Source: a virus
Reading direction: 5' to 3' (one strand)
IMG/VR virus record: IMGVR_UViG_3300017917_000199
Location: 20,962 to 84,961 of that record
DNA: 64,000 bases
Positions 1 to 7,674 of this stretch are shown here, piece by piece (within the stretch, counting starts at the first letter, position 1; each line of letters starts with the position of its first letter). The notes under the pieces are model-generated. The model saw only the letters and a program-made list of their open reading frames with translations. It did not search any database and had not been told where the DNA came from. The position numbers and the translations under genes were made by a program.

Positions 1-443
1 CGGTCTAAGGCATACTGTAATCTTGACTTGAATGTAGTTTTTTGCTGACGCATCTGCTCTGGGTCCCAATCAGCCGGGAGAGGCATCTCATCAATTACTT
101 CAGTTGCTTCCCAAACATATGCATCTTCACCGCGATGTTTATCCCAGAATCTACTACCAGCATTAGTTTGGTCGTGACTTCTATTAATAACGTAACCTTC
201 GTTCTTTAGAAAGTCATACATTGACTTAGCAATGCCACGATTGCGATGGTCATCATGGACCCAAAGCATTTGTGGATATAATTCTTTATCTTCTTTAACA
301 AATTCTACGAAAGCCAATGGAGTTTTAGTAGCAGGATCATATGCTTTGATTTTTAATGCGCTATTGTTGAAGGCATACCCCATAATCAAACCATTGTACC
401 TGGCTATCTTTTTGTCTTCAGTAATAAACTCTGTGGCTCTCAT
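1..443 (-). CDS. GNAT-like acetyltransferase with capsid-targeting-like N-terminus (partial)
   Basis: The ATG is at 443 and the frame stays open to the left edge, so the C-terminus is missing. The protein begins MRATEFITE; residues IxE at 7-9 fit the T4 gp21 prohead-protease consensus (L/I-x-E). About residues 60-80 contain HRNRGIAKSMYDF, which matches GNAT motif A (R/Q-x-x-G-x-A, acetyl-CoA pyrophosphate binding). By family it would transfer an acyl group from acyl-CoA to an unknown acceptor. It overlaps the end of dps by 4 nt, so the two are co-transcribed. Packaging in the head is inferred from the N-terminal peptide only. The GNAT assignment rests on motif A and predicted spacing and is fairly safe; the substrate is unknown. 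Confidence 0.7.
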   Translation of the reverse strand, partial: MRATEFITEDKKIARYNGLIMGYAFNNSALKIKAYDPATKTPLAFVEFVKEDKELYPQMLWVHDDHRNRGIAKSMYDFLKNEGYVINRSHDQTNAGSRFWDKHRGEDAYVWEATEVIDEMPLPADWDPEQMRQQKTTFKSRLQYALD

Positions 444-880
444 TCACGCTCTTTTTTCAAAATACTACGAATGAACCAAGCCTTTTTGCCGTACAAGTCT
501 TGTAATTCAGCCATATAATTTTCAATGCCGTGTTGGTTCTCGTTAGCAGCTTCATCAAACATTGCTGTTACTAATTGAAGCATTGTTTCACAATCCTGCA
601 ATGTTTCAGCGAACATTAGTTCAGCACGAGGAATCTTTGTTTGGTCTTGAATGATTGATAACTGACTGTAACGAGTTAAACTACCGGGTGTGTAATGGCC
701 TAGTATTCTGATATATTCTGCAATCTTGTCGATAGTACCTGCTACATCACCGTATAAGTTATCAAAAAACTCGTGGTATTGCGGAAAGTTGGAACCTTCT
801 ACGTTCCAATGAAAATTTTGACTTTTAATAGCAAAACTCTGTGTGCTTGCTAGTAACACTTTTAAATTGTCTGATAACAT
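440..880 (-). CDS. dps: Dps-like ferritin
   Basis: Predicted 146-aa Dps family protein, which in bacteria forms a 12-mer that oxidises and stores iron and can bind DNA. The ferroxidase-type residues are visible: His in NFHWNVEG, His in PQYHEFF and the Asp/Glu of TIDKIAEYIRILG, in the usual Dps order. Length is typical of Dps. I chose ATG 880 (MLSDNLKV) because an AAGGA lies upstream and Dps homology begins there; a longer frame reaches 907. It lies between a lysine/cysteine-rich putative head protein and the GNAT gene, overlapping the latter by 4 nt. A phage Dps could protect DNA from oxidative damage in the infected cell or in the virion; the sequence does not decide this. Confidence 0.85.
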   Translation of the reverse strand: MLSDNLKVLLASTQSFAIKSQNFHWNVEGSNFPQYHEFFDNLYGDVAGTIDKIAEYIRILGHYTPGSLTRYSQLSIIQDQTKIPRAELMFAETLQDCETMLQLVTAMFDEAANENQHGIENYMAELQDLYGKKAWFIRSILKKERE

Positions 881-926
881 TATCTTGGGTATCCTTTTAA
901 ATTCCAATAGAAGTCATAATCTTTCA

Positions 927-2348
927 TTATTTAAGGCCTTTCATAATGGCACTTTCGTTTTTCTTCTTGCCAGCGCAATGTGCTTTTTGACTGAAGCCTT
1001 TAGGATTGCTACAGTTGATGCTGTCTTTGTATTTTTGACTCCACTTTTCATCAATCTGTTCTTCTTCAATACTTTCACTCTTTGTGCCCCAGTTGTTAGC
1101 GCCTTTTTTACGACACTGAACTAGTGCACCGCTTGCATAAGCACTAGGCCATACTTTATAACGGCTCTTTACTTTATAGTAGCAAGCATCTTTCTTTTCG
1201 TTGATTAACAACTCACTGAACATAGGTCCACCGCATTCTGGGCATTGCTGTGCTTCTTCGACCTCTTGTTCTTCGTTGGTATTCTTTACACAGTTTGGAT
1301 ATTTCTTACCAAACATAGTTTTCATACCTTCTTTGTGATAGCCTTTCCAACATGCTTCGTCTAACTTATCTTGTAACTTGTTCAACGCTAATTCAAGTTC
1401 TTGGACTCTTACTCCGCGACCTTGTTCTTTAGCTATTGCAATAAGATTCTTTAGACTATTAATCTTATCTTGTAGCATCGTTTCTTTAGTCGTTGGACTA
1501 GCATTGTCTAATGCACCTTCGTTACTCTTTTTCTTAGTAGCAACATTCTTAGCAGGACCTCTGCGTTCTGGATTAGGATCTTCTCTACGCTTTTTAGCAG
1601 CCGCATACTTACGGCCCTTCTTACCTAAGGCATGCGCTTTAGCTTGTGGCAAACACTTTGGCTTACCTTCACTATCATCACCTCTAGCACAAGCACCGCG
1701 AATCTTACCATCTGGACCAAATCTTACCCATTTTTCTTTGAACCATTTGCGTAAGTTTTCATCTACTTGTTCTTCCGCCACACCTTCTTCTTTCTTGGGT
1801 GTATTGACTGGAACAGTTTTATATACACGCTTTACAGGATCCCAAACAGTTTTGCGTTCACCTTGTTTAGCCATTTGCTTTAACGCTTGAACCGCTGATT
1901 GAAATTTAGGACCATAGTCAGCTTCTTTAGTTTCGTTCATACCTTCAGCATTGCTGATACGCTTTTTTAGTTGACTGATTTGGTCAGCAATTCTTTGCTG
2001 CTTACTTACAAATGAATAGTCATCGCTGTATTGATAGTTAGGATCAAAGCCTTTTTGTAACTGTGCTAGTTGTGCTTTTAGTTGTTCAACATTTTGTTTG
2101 TCAGCTTGCATACTAGCTTGCTGTTGTTGTTTTGCAGCATCAGTACTTGCTTGCTGTTTTGCACGTTGAGCCTCATCATCCTGTGCTTGCATTACTTTTT
2201 CAGCAAAGTATTTGTCATCAGCAGGAATACCATACTTCTTTGAGTATGCATCTATATTTTTTAATATGTCAGCCTTGCGAGTTCTATACTCTTGCTGCAT
2301 GGCTGCAATATCAACAGCTTCGGTTAAACCTTTGACAATGTTGCTCAT
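927..2348 (-). CDS. Putative packaged head protein with Cys/Lys-rich modules
   Basis: 473 aa, strongly basic in its second half. The N-terminus MSNIVKGLTE-A fits an L-x-E/A prohead-protease site. Residues about 10-160 are Gln/Lys-rich and likely coiled coil. Later come short modules: WFKEKWVRFGPDGKIRG with Cys and basic residues (about 200-270), a segment KTMFGKKYPNC (about 345), CPECGG (about 370), a module with KVWPSAYASGALVQCRKKG (about 395-420) and a C-terminal NPKGFSQKAHCAGKKK. I recognise these last modules as recurrent in marine phage proteins of unknown function (DUF5872-like, from memory). Zn or DNA binding is plausible from the Cys and Lys but not shown. It is followed downstream by dps. 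Confidence 0.75.
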   Translation of the reverse strand: MSNIVKGLTEAVDIAAMQQEYRTRKADILKNIDAYSKKYGIPADDKYFAEKVMQAQDDEAQRAKQQASTDAAKQQQQASMQADKQNVEQLKAQLAQLQKGFDPNYQYSDDYSFVSKQQRIADQISQLKKRISNAEGMNETKEADYGPKFQSAVQALKQMAKQGERKTVWDPVKRVYKTVPVNTPKKEEGVAEEQVDENLRKWFKEKWVRFGPDGKIRGACARGDDSEGKPKCLPQAKAHALGKKGRKYAAAKKRREDPNPERRGPAKNVATKKKSNEGALDNASPTTKETMLQDKINSLKNLIAIAKEQGRGVRVQELELALNKLQDKLDEACWKGYHKEGMKTMFGKKYPNCVKNTNEEQEVEEAQQCPECGGPMFSELLINEKKDACYYKVKSRYKVWPSAYASGALVQCRKKGANNWGTKSESIEEEQIDEKWSQKYKDSINCSNPKGFSQKAHCAGKKKNESAIMKGLK

Positions 2349-2349
2349 A

Positions 2350-3177
2350 TTAATCTTTCTTTACTTTCTCGGGAAGACCCTTGTGTTTTGTCTTAGCAAA
2401 ATCTTTTGCTGCTTTCTTTGGCATTGATTTAGCTACTTTAGCAACTTCTTTGCTAGGAGCCTTCATATCACCCTTTTGTACAGCATGTACCATGCCCATG
2501 AATTTTTGTTGTTTTTTGCTTACAGCTTTTTCATTAACTTTTTCTGATTCATTTGCCATGCCACCTGCGATGACACCACCTGGAGACATTTCATCAATGA
2601 CATGTTCATAATCTTTCATGCTTAGTGTTTTACCACGACTACCTCTAGCAACTAATTTCTCTGCTAGGTCATGTAGATCCATATCAGTGTTAGCGTCTTC
2701 TCTTGCGTATTCTAATAATCTGATTAATAATGGAACATCTAATTTAACTGTATCTGTGGGGTTCATTGAATTTTCAGGTTTACTCAACAATCCAGGCTTT
2801 AGCTTATGACCTTTGCCTACAGCAATAATCTTATCTTCTTCATGTAAGTCAGCTTCTTTGACAGGCTCAGGCTTATTTTTCATTTCTTTACGAACTTCAG
2901 CCTTAGTCTTGCCATACTTCTTTTTGAATTCTTCGTCTGATAAACCATCAGGACCACCTTTTAAATCCATAGAAAGTTGCTTTACAGCACCTTCTGTAAT
3001 TGAATTAGCGAATGGTTTACTTGTTTTCTTGCCCTTGAATAAACTACCTACTTTTTGATCTCCGTAGATACTAGCGTTTCTTGTTTTAGTTGCGCCTAAG
3101 GGACTTGATACTGTAGCTACAGAACCTGAGCCAGTAGCTCCTGCAGAAGTTTCAGTAATTATTTGATTGATTTTCAT
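2350..3177 (-). CDS. Putative packaged protein with DUF3008-like C-terminus
   Basis: 275 aa. It begins MKINQIITE-T, an I-x-E site at residue 9, and has a second NSITE-G site near residue 62, both compatible with gp21-type processing. Around residues 145-190 is a helical module (DVPLLIRLLEYAREDANTD) seen repeatedly in marine phage proteins. The last 60 residues (KKQQKFMGMVHAVQKGD to KTKHKGLPEKVKKD) match the DUF3008 pattern of small basic bacterial proteins. A late-type promoter element lies at 3197-3206, 19 nt before the ATG, so it is probably expressed with virion genes. Function unknown; internal head protein is the inference. Confidence 0.75.
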   Translation of the reverse strand: MKINQIITETSAGATGSGSVATVSSPLGATKTRNASIYGDQKVGSLFKGKKTSKPFANSITEGAVKQLSMDLKGGPDGLSDEEFKKKYGKTKAEVRKEMKNKPEPVKEADLHEEDKIIAVGKGHKLKPGLLSKPENSMNPTDTVKLDVPLLIRLLEYAREDANTDMDLHDLAEKLVARGSRGKTLSMKDYEHVIDEMSPGGVIAGGMANESEKVNEKAVSKKQQKFMGMVHAVQKGDMKAPSKEVAKVAKSMPKKAAKDFAKTKHKGLPEKVKKD

Positions 3178-3196
3178 AGGAATTCCAAAGTTATAT

Positions 3197-3206
3197 AGTA
3201 TTTATC
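3197..3206 (-). promoter_or_regulatory. Late-type promoter element GATAAATACT
   Basis: Reads GATAAATACT on the minus strand and ends 19 nt before the ATG at 3177. It resembles the T4 late promoter TATAAATA. The same 10-mer occurs at five other gene starts in this window. Confidence 0.65.
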
Positions 3207-3220
3207 AAAATACTAAACTA

Positions 3221-5422
3221 TTAGAACTTCCCATCGGGTCTCGCTGTTGGGGGTATACCTGCACGACTTACTTTGCTGTAAAACGCTTTTGCGTTCTTTT
3301 TGATACTGTCGGGCTTAACATCTACTGTTAATGCTGTTTTAAAACGAGGATCGTTTTTCTCTTTTTCGCTAGGGATGTATCCTGAGGCTTCTGCTACATT
3401 CTGCTTTCTAGTCAATTTAAACACAACACCTTCATCACGGTCAATAGCTTGTGCATTATACCCCCATTGTTGAGCATAGCGTTTTACTAGTCTATCATAT
3501 AGTTTAGCTCTACTCATTTCATTCTGTCCAGGCTCAACTTCTTTACTAGCAGAGAATGATATATTTGTCGGTTGTTCCATTTTCAAGAATTCTTGTATGG
3601 CGTGTAGTACAGTAGCAAATACTCTTTGAGCGTCACCTTCACCTGTTAATTCTAGATTGTTATTTCTCCAAAATGTAATAACAACATCGTCAGGTGACTC
3701 ATGGTCAAACATGATGGTCAATGGGGTACCATCTGGGAGTTTTGTCATTGCATCATAATCACCATACTCACTCTTTTCCCATTTAATGGGGTAGGGTTGG
3801 TCGAATGCTTCTGCTATTGAACCACGAAATTGATTGTCTTTTAAACCACCATATGGATTTACTGGAGGTGTTTTTTCACTAGCAAATCGTAATGTATCAT
3901 CTTCTTCAATAGAAGCATTTTTCTCAAAACCCTTCCACATTGCTTTACCTGCAGGAGTTTGTGTGCCGCTAGGTCTAATATCATTGCCCATTGATTTGAC
4001 CCACTTATAGACTTCTGTTGCGATACCCTTCTTTTGATATTCACTCCAAACACTGACATTGCCAGCTAATACATATGGGTCTTTTTTCTTGGCAAATTTG
4101 CTGAATATTTTATACTTAGGTTCAGGTTCATAGTCATGCACAACGAATCTAAAATATCCTATCTTTTTACCGTCAGGTGTAATTACATCAATTCTAAACT
4201 GTTGAGGATATTCATCCGTAACGTTTTGAGCTACTAACTTTAATGGACCTACATCTTTAATGTCAATTTCTTTTTCAGCGTGAAAGTCTTTTTTAACTAC
4301 TTCTGGATTAATCTTTTCATTTACATTATATGTAGGATCAACCTTCTGACGCTTCATGCCCTTAGGTTGATTCTTATCTAATGGATCAATATCAGTTGTT
4401 GTAAGACCCGTTTTTTCTAAATCTTGTATGTACTCGTGTTCTTCTGGTTCGCTGCCAAATGACATTATAGTGCTTGGTGGACCTTGACCAAAGTCATGGT
4501 GACCTAATCCTTTTAAGTTGCTGATATGTTGTCCTAGTTTATACCAGTCATAAACATCACTTACATCTACCTTTACTGTACCAGCTGGCATAGTAGGTTT
4601 GAATTCTGGTCCAGGTGGAGGACCGTTTGGATCATAATCTTCATCGGCAATCTTAGAAAACTCTTTAGATAGTTTGTCTTTAAGTTTATTTTGTTCTGGC
4701 TTCTTATACATAGTTTCAATAGTTAAAATTTCACTATGTAACTTGTCTCTAAGTGCATAAAGTTTTTGAATATATCCTTGACTACGCAATGCTTTAAATG
4801 CTAAATTCTCGGGACCAAACTCGCCTCCCTTATCTAACCCTGCTTGTCTATATTGTTTTATTTTCTTTAGTACTTTATTAACTTTATCTATGTCACTGGA
4901 TTTTAATGCTCGTTTTATGATATCTAATAATTTATCGTATTTTGCTTTTGAGGCGGTTTGGTCAAAATTTGCTCTACGCTTAGTGGGGATTCTAAGCCAT
5001 TTATCATTCAATATACTGTACTCACCTAGACTTACGACTGGTTCTCTGGCGTCTTGTACGTATAATTCTACTGGAACCCCGTGGATAGTAATATCGTGAC
5101 TGTCGTTATAAATTGATTTTTTAGCTTGGAATAATTCCTTATAGACTTCATTTTGTGGCAAGTTGCCTAAGTCTACAAGAATGTGTAAATCTAAATCTGA
5201 GTGCTTTGTGTAGCTATATGCAGCGTTTGAACCTGATACTGTGATATCCTTAACATCTAAATCGTGGATGCCTAGTTCTTCTATAAAATCCTGTGCTATC
5301 AATAATAGTTGTTTTTTAACTTTAGGACGCAATTTCTGCCCAGCCCATAGTTTAGGGTTGAGTTCATCGTGAAAAGTAACCGCATCTGAAAGTTTAAAAC
5401 TGTGTAGTTCGTTTAATTGCAT
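3221..5422 (-). CDS. Multidomain nucleotidyltransferase / GNAT-like protein
   Basis: 733 aa. About residues 62-90 hold VSGSNAAYSYTKHSDLDLHI, the G-S-x(n)-S-D-x-D signature of the polymerase-beta nucleotidyltransferase superfamily, with SDLDL as metal ligands. About residues 380-500 resemble a GNAT fold (VSVWSEYQKKGIATEVYKW, with the G-I-A of motif A), similar in layout to the GNAT gene at the left edge. About residues 560-680 form a third domain (NEMSRAKLYDRLVKRYAQQWG) common in phage proteins but uncharacterised. The N-terminus MQLNE contains an L-x-E tripeptide, a weak prohead-cleavage match. The reaction is unknown; nucleotide transfer to a host RNA, protein or small molecule is possible. 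A CATAAATAC element lies just upstream (5428-5436). Confidence 0.75.
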   Translation of the reverse strand: MQLNELHSFKLSDAVTFHDELNPKLWAGQKLRPKVKKQLLLIAQDFIEELGIHDLDVKDITVSGSNAAYSYTKHSDLDLHILVDLGNLPQNEVYKELFQAKKSIYNDSHDITIHGVPVELYVQDAREPVVSLGEYSILNDKWLRIPTKRRANFDQTASKAKYDKLLDIIKRALKSSDIDKVNKVLKKIKQYRQAGLDKGGEFGPENLAFKALRSQGYIQKLYALRDKLHSEILTIETMYKKPEQNKLKDKLSKEFSKIADEDYDPNGPPPGPEFKPTMPAGTVKVDVSDVYDWYKLGQHISNLKGLGHHDFGQGPPSTIMSFGSEPEEHEYIQDLEKTGLTTTDIDPLDKNQPKGMKRQKVDPTYNVNEKINPEVVKKDFHAEKEIDIKDVGPLKLVAQNVTDEYPQQFRIDVITPDGKKIGYFRFVVHDYEPEPKYKIFSKFAKKKDPYVLAGNVSVWSEYQKKGIATEVYKWVKSMGNDIRPSGTQTPAGKAMWKGFEKNASIEEDDTLRFASEKTPPVNPYGGLKDNQFRGSIAEAFDQPYPIKWEKSEYGDYDAMTKLPDGTPLTIMFDHESPDDVVITFWRNNNLELTGEGDAQRVFATVLHAIQEFLKMEQPTNISFSASKEVEPGQNEMSRAKLYDRLVKRYAQQWGYNAQAIDRDEGVVFKLTRKQNVAEASGYIPSEKEKNDPRFKTALTVDVKPDSIKKNAKAFYSKVSRAGIPPTARPDGKF

Positions 5423-5427
5423 AATAT

Positions 5428-5436
5428 GTATTTATG
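5428..5436 (-). promoter_or_regulatory. Late-type element abutting a start codon
   Basis: CATAAATAC on the minus strand, 5 nt before the ATG at 5422, with no Shine-Dalgarno in between. If active it would give a leaderless transcript; read-through from the small gene at 5444-5527 is the alternative. Confidence 0.35.
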
Positions 5437-5443
5437 CAATTAT

Positions 5444-5527
5444 TTACTGTTTAGGTTGTTTGTTTTCAGGAATAGGTTGCTTTGGAAGTGGGGGATATTT
5501 TGGTGGTCTGTGCCTAAACCAAGACAT
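5444..5527 (-). CDS. Small proline-rich peptide
   Basis: A 27-codon frame, MSWFRHRPPKYPPLPKQ and on to a Lys/Gln-rich end, preceded by a strong AAGGAG six bases before the ATG. Small proteins beginning MSWF with proline-rich tails occur in T4-like marine phages, from memory, with unknown role. It lies between the pstS terminator and the nucleotidyltransferase gene at 5422. The evidence is the ribosome site plus a gap that would otherwise be empty. Confidence 0.5.
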   Translation of the reverse strand: MSWFRHRPPKYPPLPKQPIPENKQPKQ

Positions 5528-5560
5528 TTTGTTCTCCTTCTTGTATTTAGCGAATCCATT

Positions 5561-5581
5561 AAAAAAGCCCCTTTCGGGGCT
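5561..5581 (-). terminator. Rho-independent terminator after pstS
   Basis: On the minus strand AGCCCC-GAAA-GGGGCT is followed by a run of T (5565-5561). It begins 4 nt after the pstS stop and makes pstS its own transcription unit. Confidence 0.85.
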
Positions 5582-5584
5582 ATT

Positions 5585-6592
5585 TTACTTAATTTGACTC
5601 CAAACTCTTTCACGTATCTGTTTTGTTAGACTGTCTGGTAATGGTACATAATCTAAGTCTGTAGCATCTTTCTTGCCATTCTTAAACGCCCAGTCAAAGA
5701 ACTTTAATACTTCTTGGCTTCTTGCTTTATTGTCTGGATTTTTGTACATAATCACAAAGCTAGCACTAGAGATAGGCCAAGCATTTTGACCCTTTTGATC
5801 CACAATGCTTACACCCATACCAGGAACACTAAACCAATCAGCACCGTCAGCAGCGGCAGCAAATGTAGTATCGTCTGGGTCAACGAATTTACCTGCACGA
5901 TTTTGTAACTGTAGATAATTCATATTGTTCTTTTTGACATACGCATACTCTACGTAACCAATCGCACCTTTAACTCTATTAACGTTAGCTGCAACACCTT
6001 CATTGCCTTTACCACCTACACTGCTTGCAGCTGGCCACTTGACAGCAGCACCCTTACCTACTTTGTCACTCCACTCTTTACTGACTGCTGCTAGGTAGTC
6101 TGTAAAGTTGAATGTTGTTCCGCTGCCATCAGCACGATGAACTACTGTGATATTTGTATCAGGTAATTTTTTTCCTGGATTTAGTGCAACTAACTTGCTG
6201 TCATTCCATTTAGTGATTGTACCTAGATATACTTCTGCTAGTACAGGGCCAGTAATCTTTAACTCACCTGGTTTGAAACCTTCTAAGTTAATTACAGGAA
6301 CTGTTCCACCTATAATTGTAGGGAACTGTACTTGATTGTTCTTATCTAAATCTTCACCTTTGACTGGTGCATCACTTGCTCCAAAGTCAACAGTTTTCAT
6401 ATTAATTTGTTTGATACCACCTGAACTACCGATGCTTTGATAATTTAAATTATTTCCAGTTGCTTTCTTATAGCTTTCAGCCCACTTAGCATAAACTGGA
6501 TACGGGAAAGTCGCGCCAGCGCCTGTAATGTCCGCACTGAATGCGACTGTTGATATTAACAATGCACCTAAAAGTGTTGTCAGTTTTTTCAT
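5585..6592 (-). CDS. pstS: Phosphate ABC transporter substrate-binding protein
   Basis: 335 aa, full family length. It binds phosphate in the periplasm and hands it to the host PstCAB transporter. The start at 6592 gives a signal peptide, MKKLTTLLGALLISTVAFSA, with cleavage likely after AFSA, and an AAGGAG lies 8 nt upstream. Family motifs are GAGATFPYPVYAKW at the mature N-terminus, the phosphate-binding loop SIGSSGG, GASDAPV and DGSGTTFNF. The gene is monocistronic: a Pho-box-like repeat lies upstream (6644-6661) and a terminator immediately downstream. Cyanophage pstS genes are known to be controlled by the host PhoB system, and this copy appears wired in the same way. Its role would be to raise phosphate uptake during infection of starved cells. 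Confidence 0.95.
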   Translation of the reverse strand: MKKLTTLLGALLISTVAFSADITGAGATFPYPVYAKWAESYKKATGNNLNYQSIGSSGGIKQINMKTVDFGASDAPVKGEDLDKNNQVQFPTIIGGTVPVINLEGFKPGELKITGPVLAEVYLGTITKWNDSKLVALNPGKKLPDTNITVVHRADGSGTTFNFTDYLAAVSKEWSDKVGKGAAVKWPAASSVGGKGNEGVAANVNRVKGAIGYVEYAYVKKNNMNYLQLQNRAGKFVDPDDTTFAAAADGADWFSVPGMGVSIVDQKGQNAWPISSASFVIMYKNPDNKARSQEVLKFFDWAFKNGKKDATDLDYVPLPDSLTKQIRERVWSQIK

Positions 6593-6643
6593 GTAATATT
6601 CTCCTTGTGTGTTTGTATTACACAAATATTTACTAGAAGAATT

Positions 6644-6661
6644 GTGACAATACTGTGACAA
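6644..6661 (-). promoter_or_regulatory. Pho box upstream of pstS
   Basis: On the minus strand TTGTCAC-AGTA-TTGTCAC: two identical 7-mers separated by 4 bp, giving an 11-bp period. This is the architecture of the PhoB box (CTGTCAT-N4-CTGTCAT type). A -10-like TAGTAA at 6635-6630 follows after 8 bp, as expected where PhoB replaces a -35 element. The pstS ATG is about 50 nt downstream. Confidence 0.75.
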
Positions 6662-6681
6662 AGTGAAATTATTTACCCATT

Positions 6682-6702
6682 AAAAAAGCCCCTTTCGGGG
6701 CT
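6682..6702 (-). terminator. Rho-independent terminator after glycosyltransferase gene
   Basis: AGCCCC-GAAA-GGGGCT with a downstream T run on the minus strand, 4 nt past the stop at 6707. Almost identical to the terminator after pstS. Confidence 0.85.
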
Positions 6703-6706
6703 AATT

Positions 6707-7624
6707 TTACTGAGCTATTTCGTTACCGTTTTGGTCAACTAATTTAACTTTACCTGCTTTGACTTGCTCATCCAAGTACATAGGTCCAATTGTATTCATC
6801 AAGTGTTGTTGATTTTCTTGACAGAATACATAGCTACCTGAGTGACGCAATAATACTCGCTTATCAACCCAAATCTTACCGCCTAGATCACGCCAGTTTT
6901 CACAGAATGTCCAGTCTTCACTGTAGTAACGGTTTTGGCGAACTGCTGTATCAAAGTAAGTCTTTAAGTGATTATCAAATTTAGGATCTAATCCGATATC
7001 GTTTTTATATTGCTTGACTGCAGGATGAGCCTTCATCTTTTCAAACACGTGCTTCTTCATTAGTAAGAAACCTGTACCTGCTTTAGATACTTCCTGTAGT
7101 TGATCTGGTCCTTCTTCTGCACCTTCGAATCCGTTAACAACCCACTTGATGGGCATAGTCTTCATTGGGTATAGACCACCAATAACATCAACGTCACGGT
7201 TCAATAATACTAACAAGTGCCATGGTTCCCAACCAATATCTGCATCGACAAAGAACAAATGTGTTGCTTCAGGCATGTCTAAGAATTTAGCAGTTAGTGT
7301 GTTTCTAGCACGACTGATGAGAGATTCGTTGACCATGGTTTCGAGAGTCCAATCGATACCAAGCTGTCGGGCTGTGTTTGCCCATTTAATGAAACTCATA
7401 AATGTTGATTCAGTCAACATGCCACCGTAGCATGGCATTGCTATGTGTACACGTGTAGTGCGTAGAAAATCTACGTTAACTTGAACTTGTCCTTGTGCAG
7501 GCGCAGCTTCTTTTTTAGCTTCTTCAGCTAGTTCCTGTACTTGTTCTACAGGAACATTCTTTTCTGCTTTTGGTTTTGCTGCCTTTGCAGCAGCTTTCGT
7601 AGTAGTTGTTTTCTTTGTTGCCAT
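6707..7624 (-). CDS. GT-A fold glycosyltransferase-like protein
   Basis: 305 aa. The first ~45 residues are a Lys/Ala/Glu-rich extension (MATKKTTTTKAAAKAAKPK). The body has RVHIAMPCYGG, SLISRARNTL, the DxD-type FFVDADIGWEPW (about residues 125-140) and a C-terminal SEDWTFCENWRDLGGKIWVD, all typical of a phage family of GT2-like glycosyltransferases. These use a metal-bound nucleotide sugar; the acceptor (virion protein, DNA base or host glycan) cannot be read. An AGAGGA ribosome site precedes ATG 7624. A perfect 18-bp palindrome lies just upstream and a terminator just downstream, so it is a separate unit. Confidence 0.75.
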   Translation of the reverse strand: MATKKTTTTKAAAKAAKPKAEKNVPVEQVQELAEEAKKEAAPAQGQVQVNVDFLRTTRVHIAMPCYGGMLTESTFMSFIKWANTARQLGIDWTLETMVNESLISRARNTLTAKFLDMPEATHLFFVDADIGWEPWHLLVLLNRDVDVIGGLYPMKTMPIKWVVNGFEGAEEGPDQLQEVSKAGTGFLLMKKHVFEKMKAHPAVKQYKNDIGLDPKFDNHLKTYFDTAVRQNRYYSEDWTFCENWRDLGGKIWVDKRVLLRHSGSYVFCQENQQHLMNTIGPMYLDEQVKAGKVKLVDQNGNEIAQ

Positions 7625-7639
7625 TTGGTCCTCTTTAAA

Positions 7640-7657
7640 GATGTAAATATTTACATC
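7640..7657. repeat. Perfect 18-bp palindrome upstream of glycosyltransferase gene
   Basis: GATGTAAATATTTACATC reads the same on both strands and contains a TGTAAATAT core that resembles the late-promoter element. It lies 16 nt before ATG 7624. It could be an operator, a bidirectional late-promoter site or an RNA hairpin. Confidence 0.6.
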
Positions 7658-7674
7658 AGTAAAGGGGAGTCAAA

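Noticed and set aside
1378-1890. Plus-strand 170-codon open frame opposite the 473-aa gene
   Set aside because: Antisense shadow of a Lys/Arg-rich coding region with no ribosome site or family pattern; the minus-strand product has recognisable modules.
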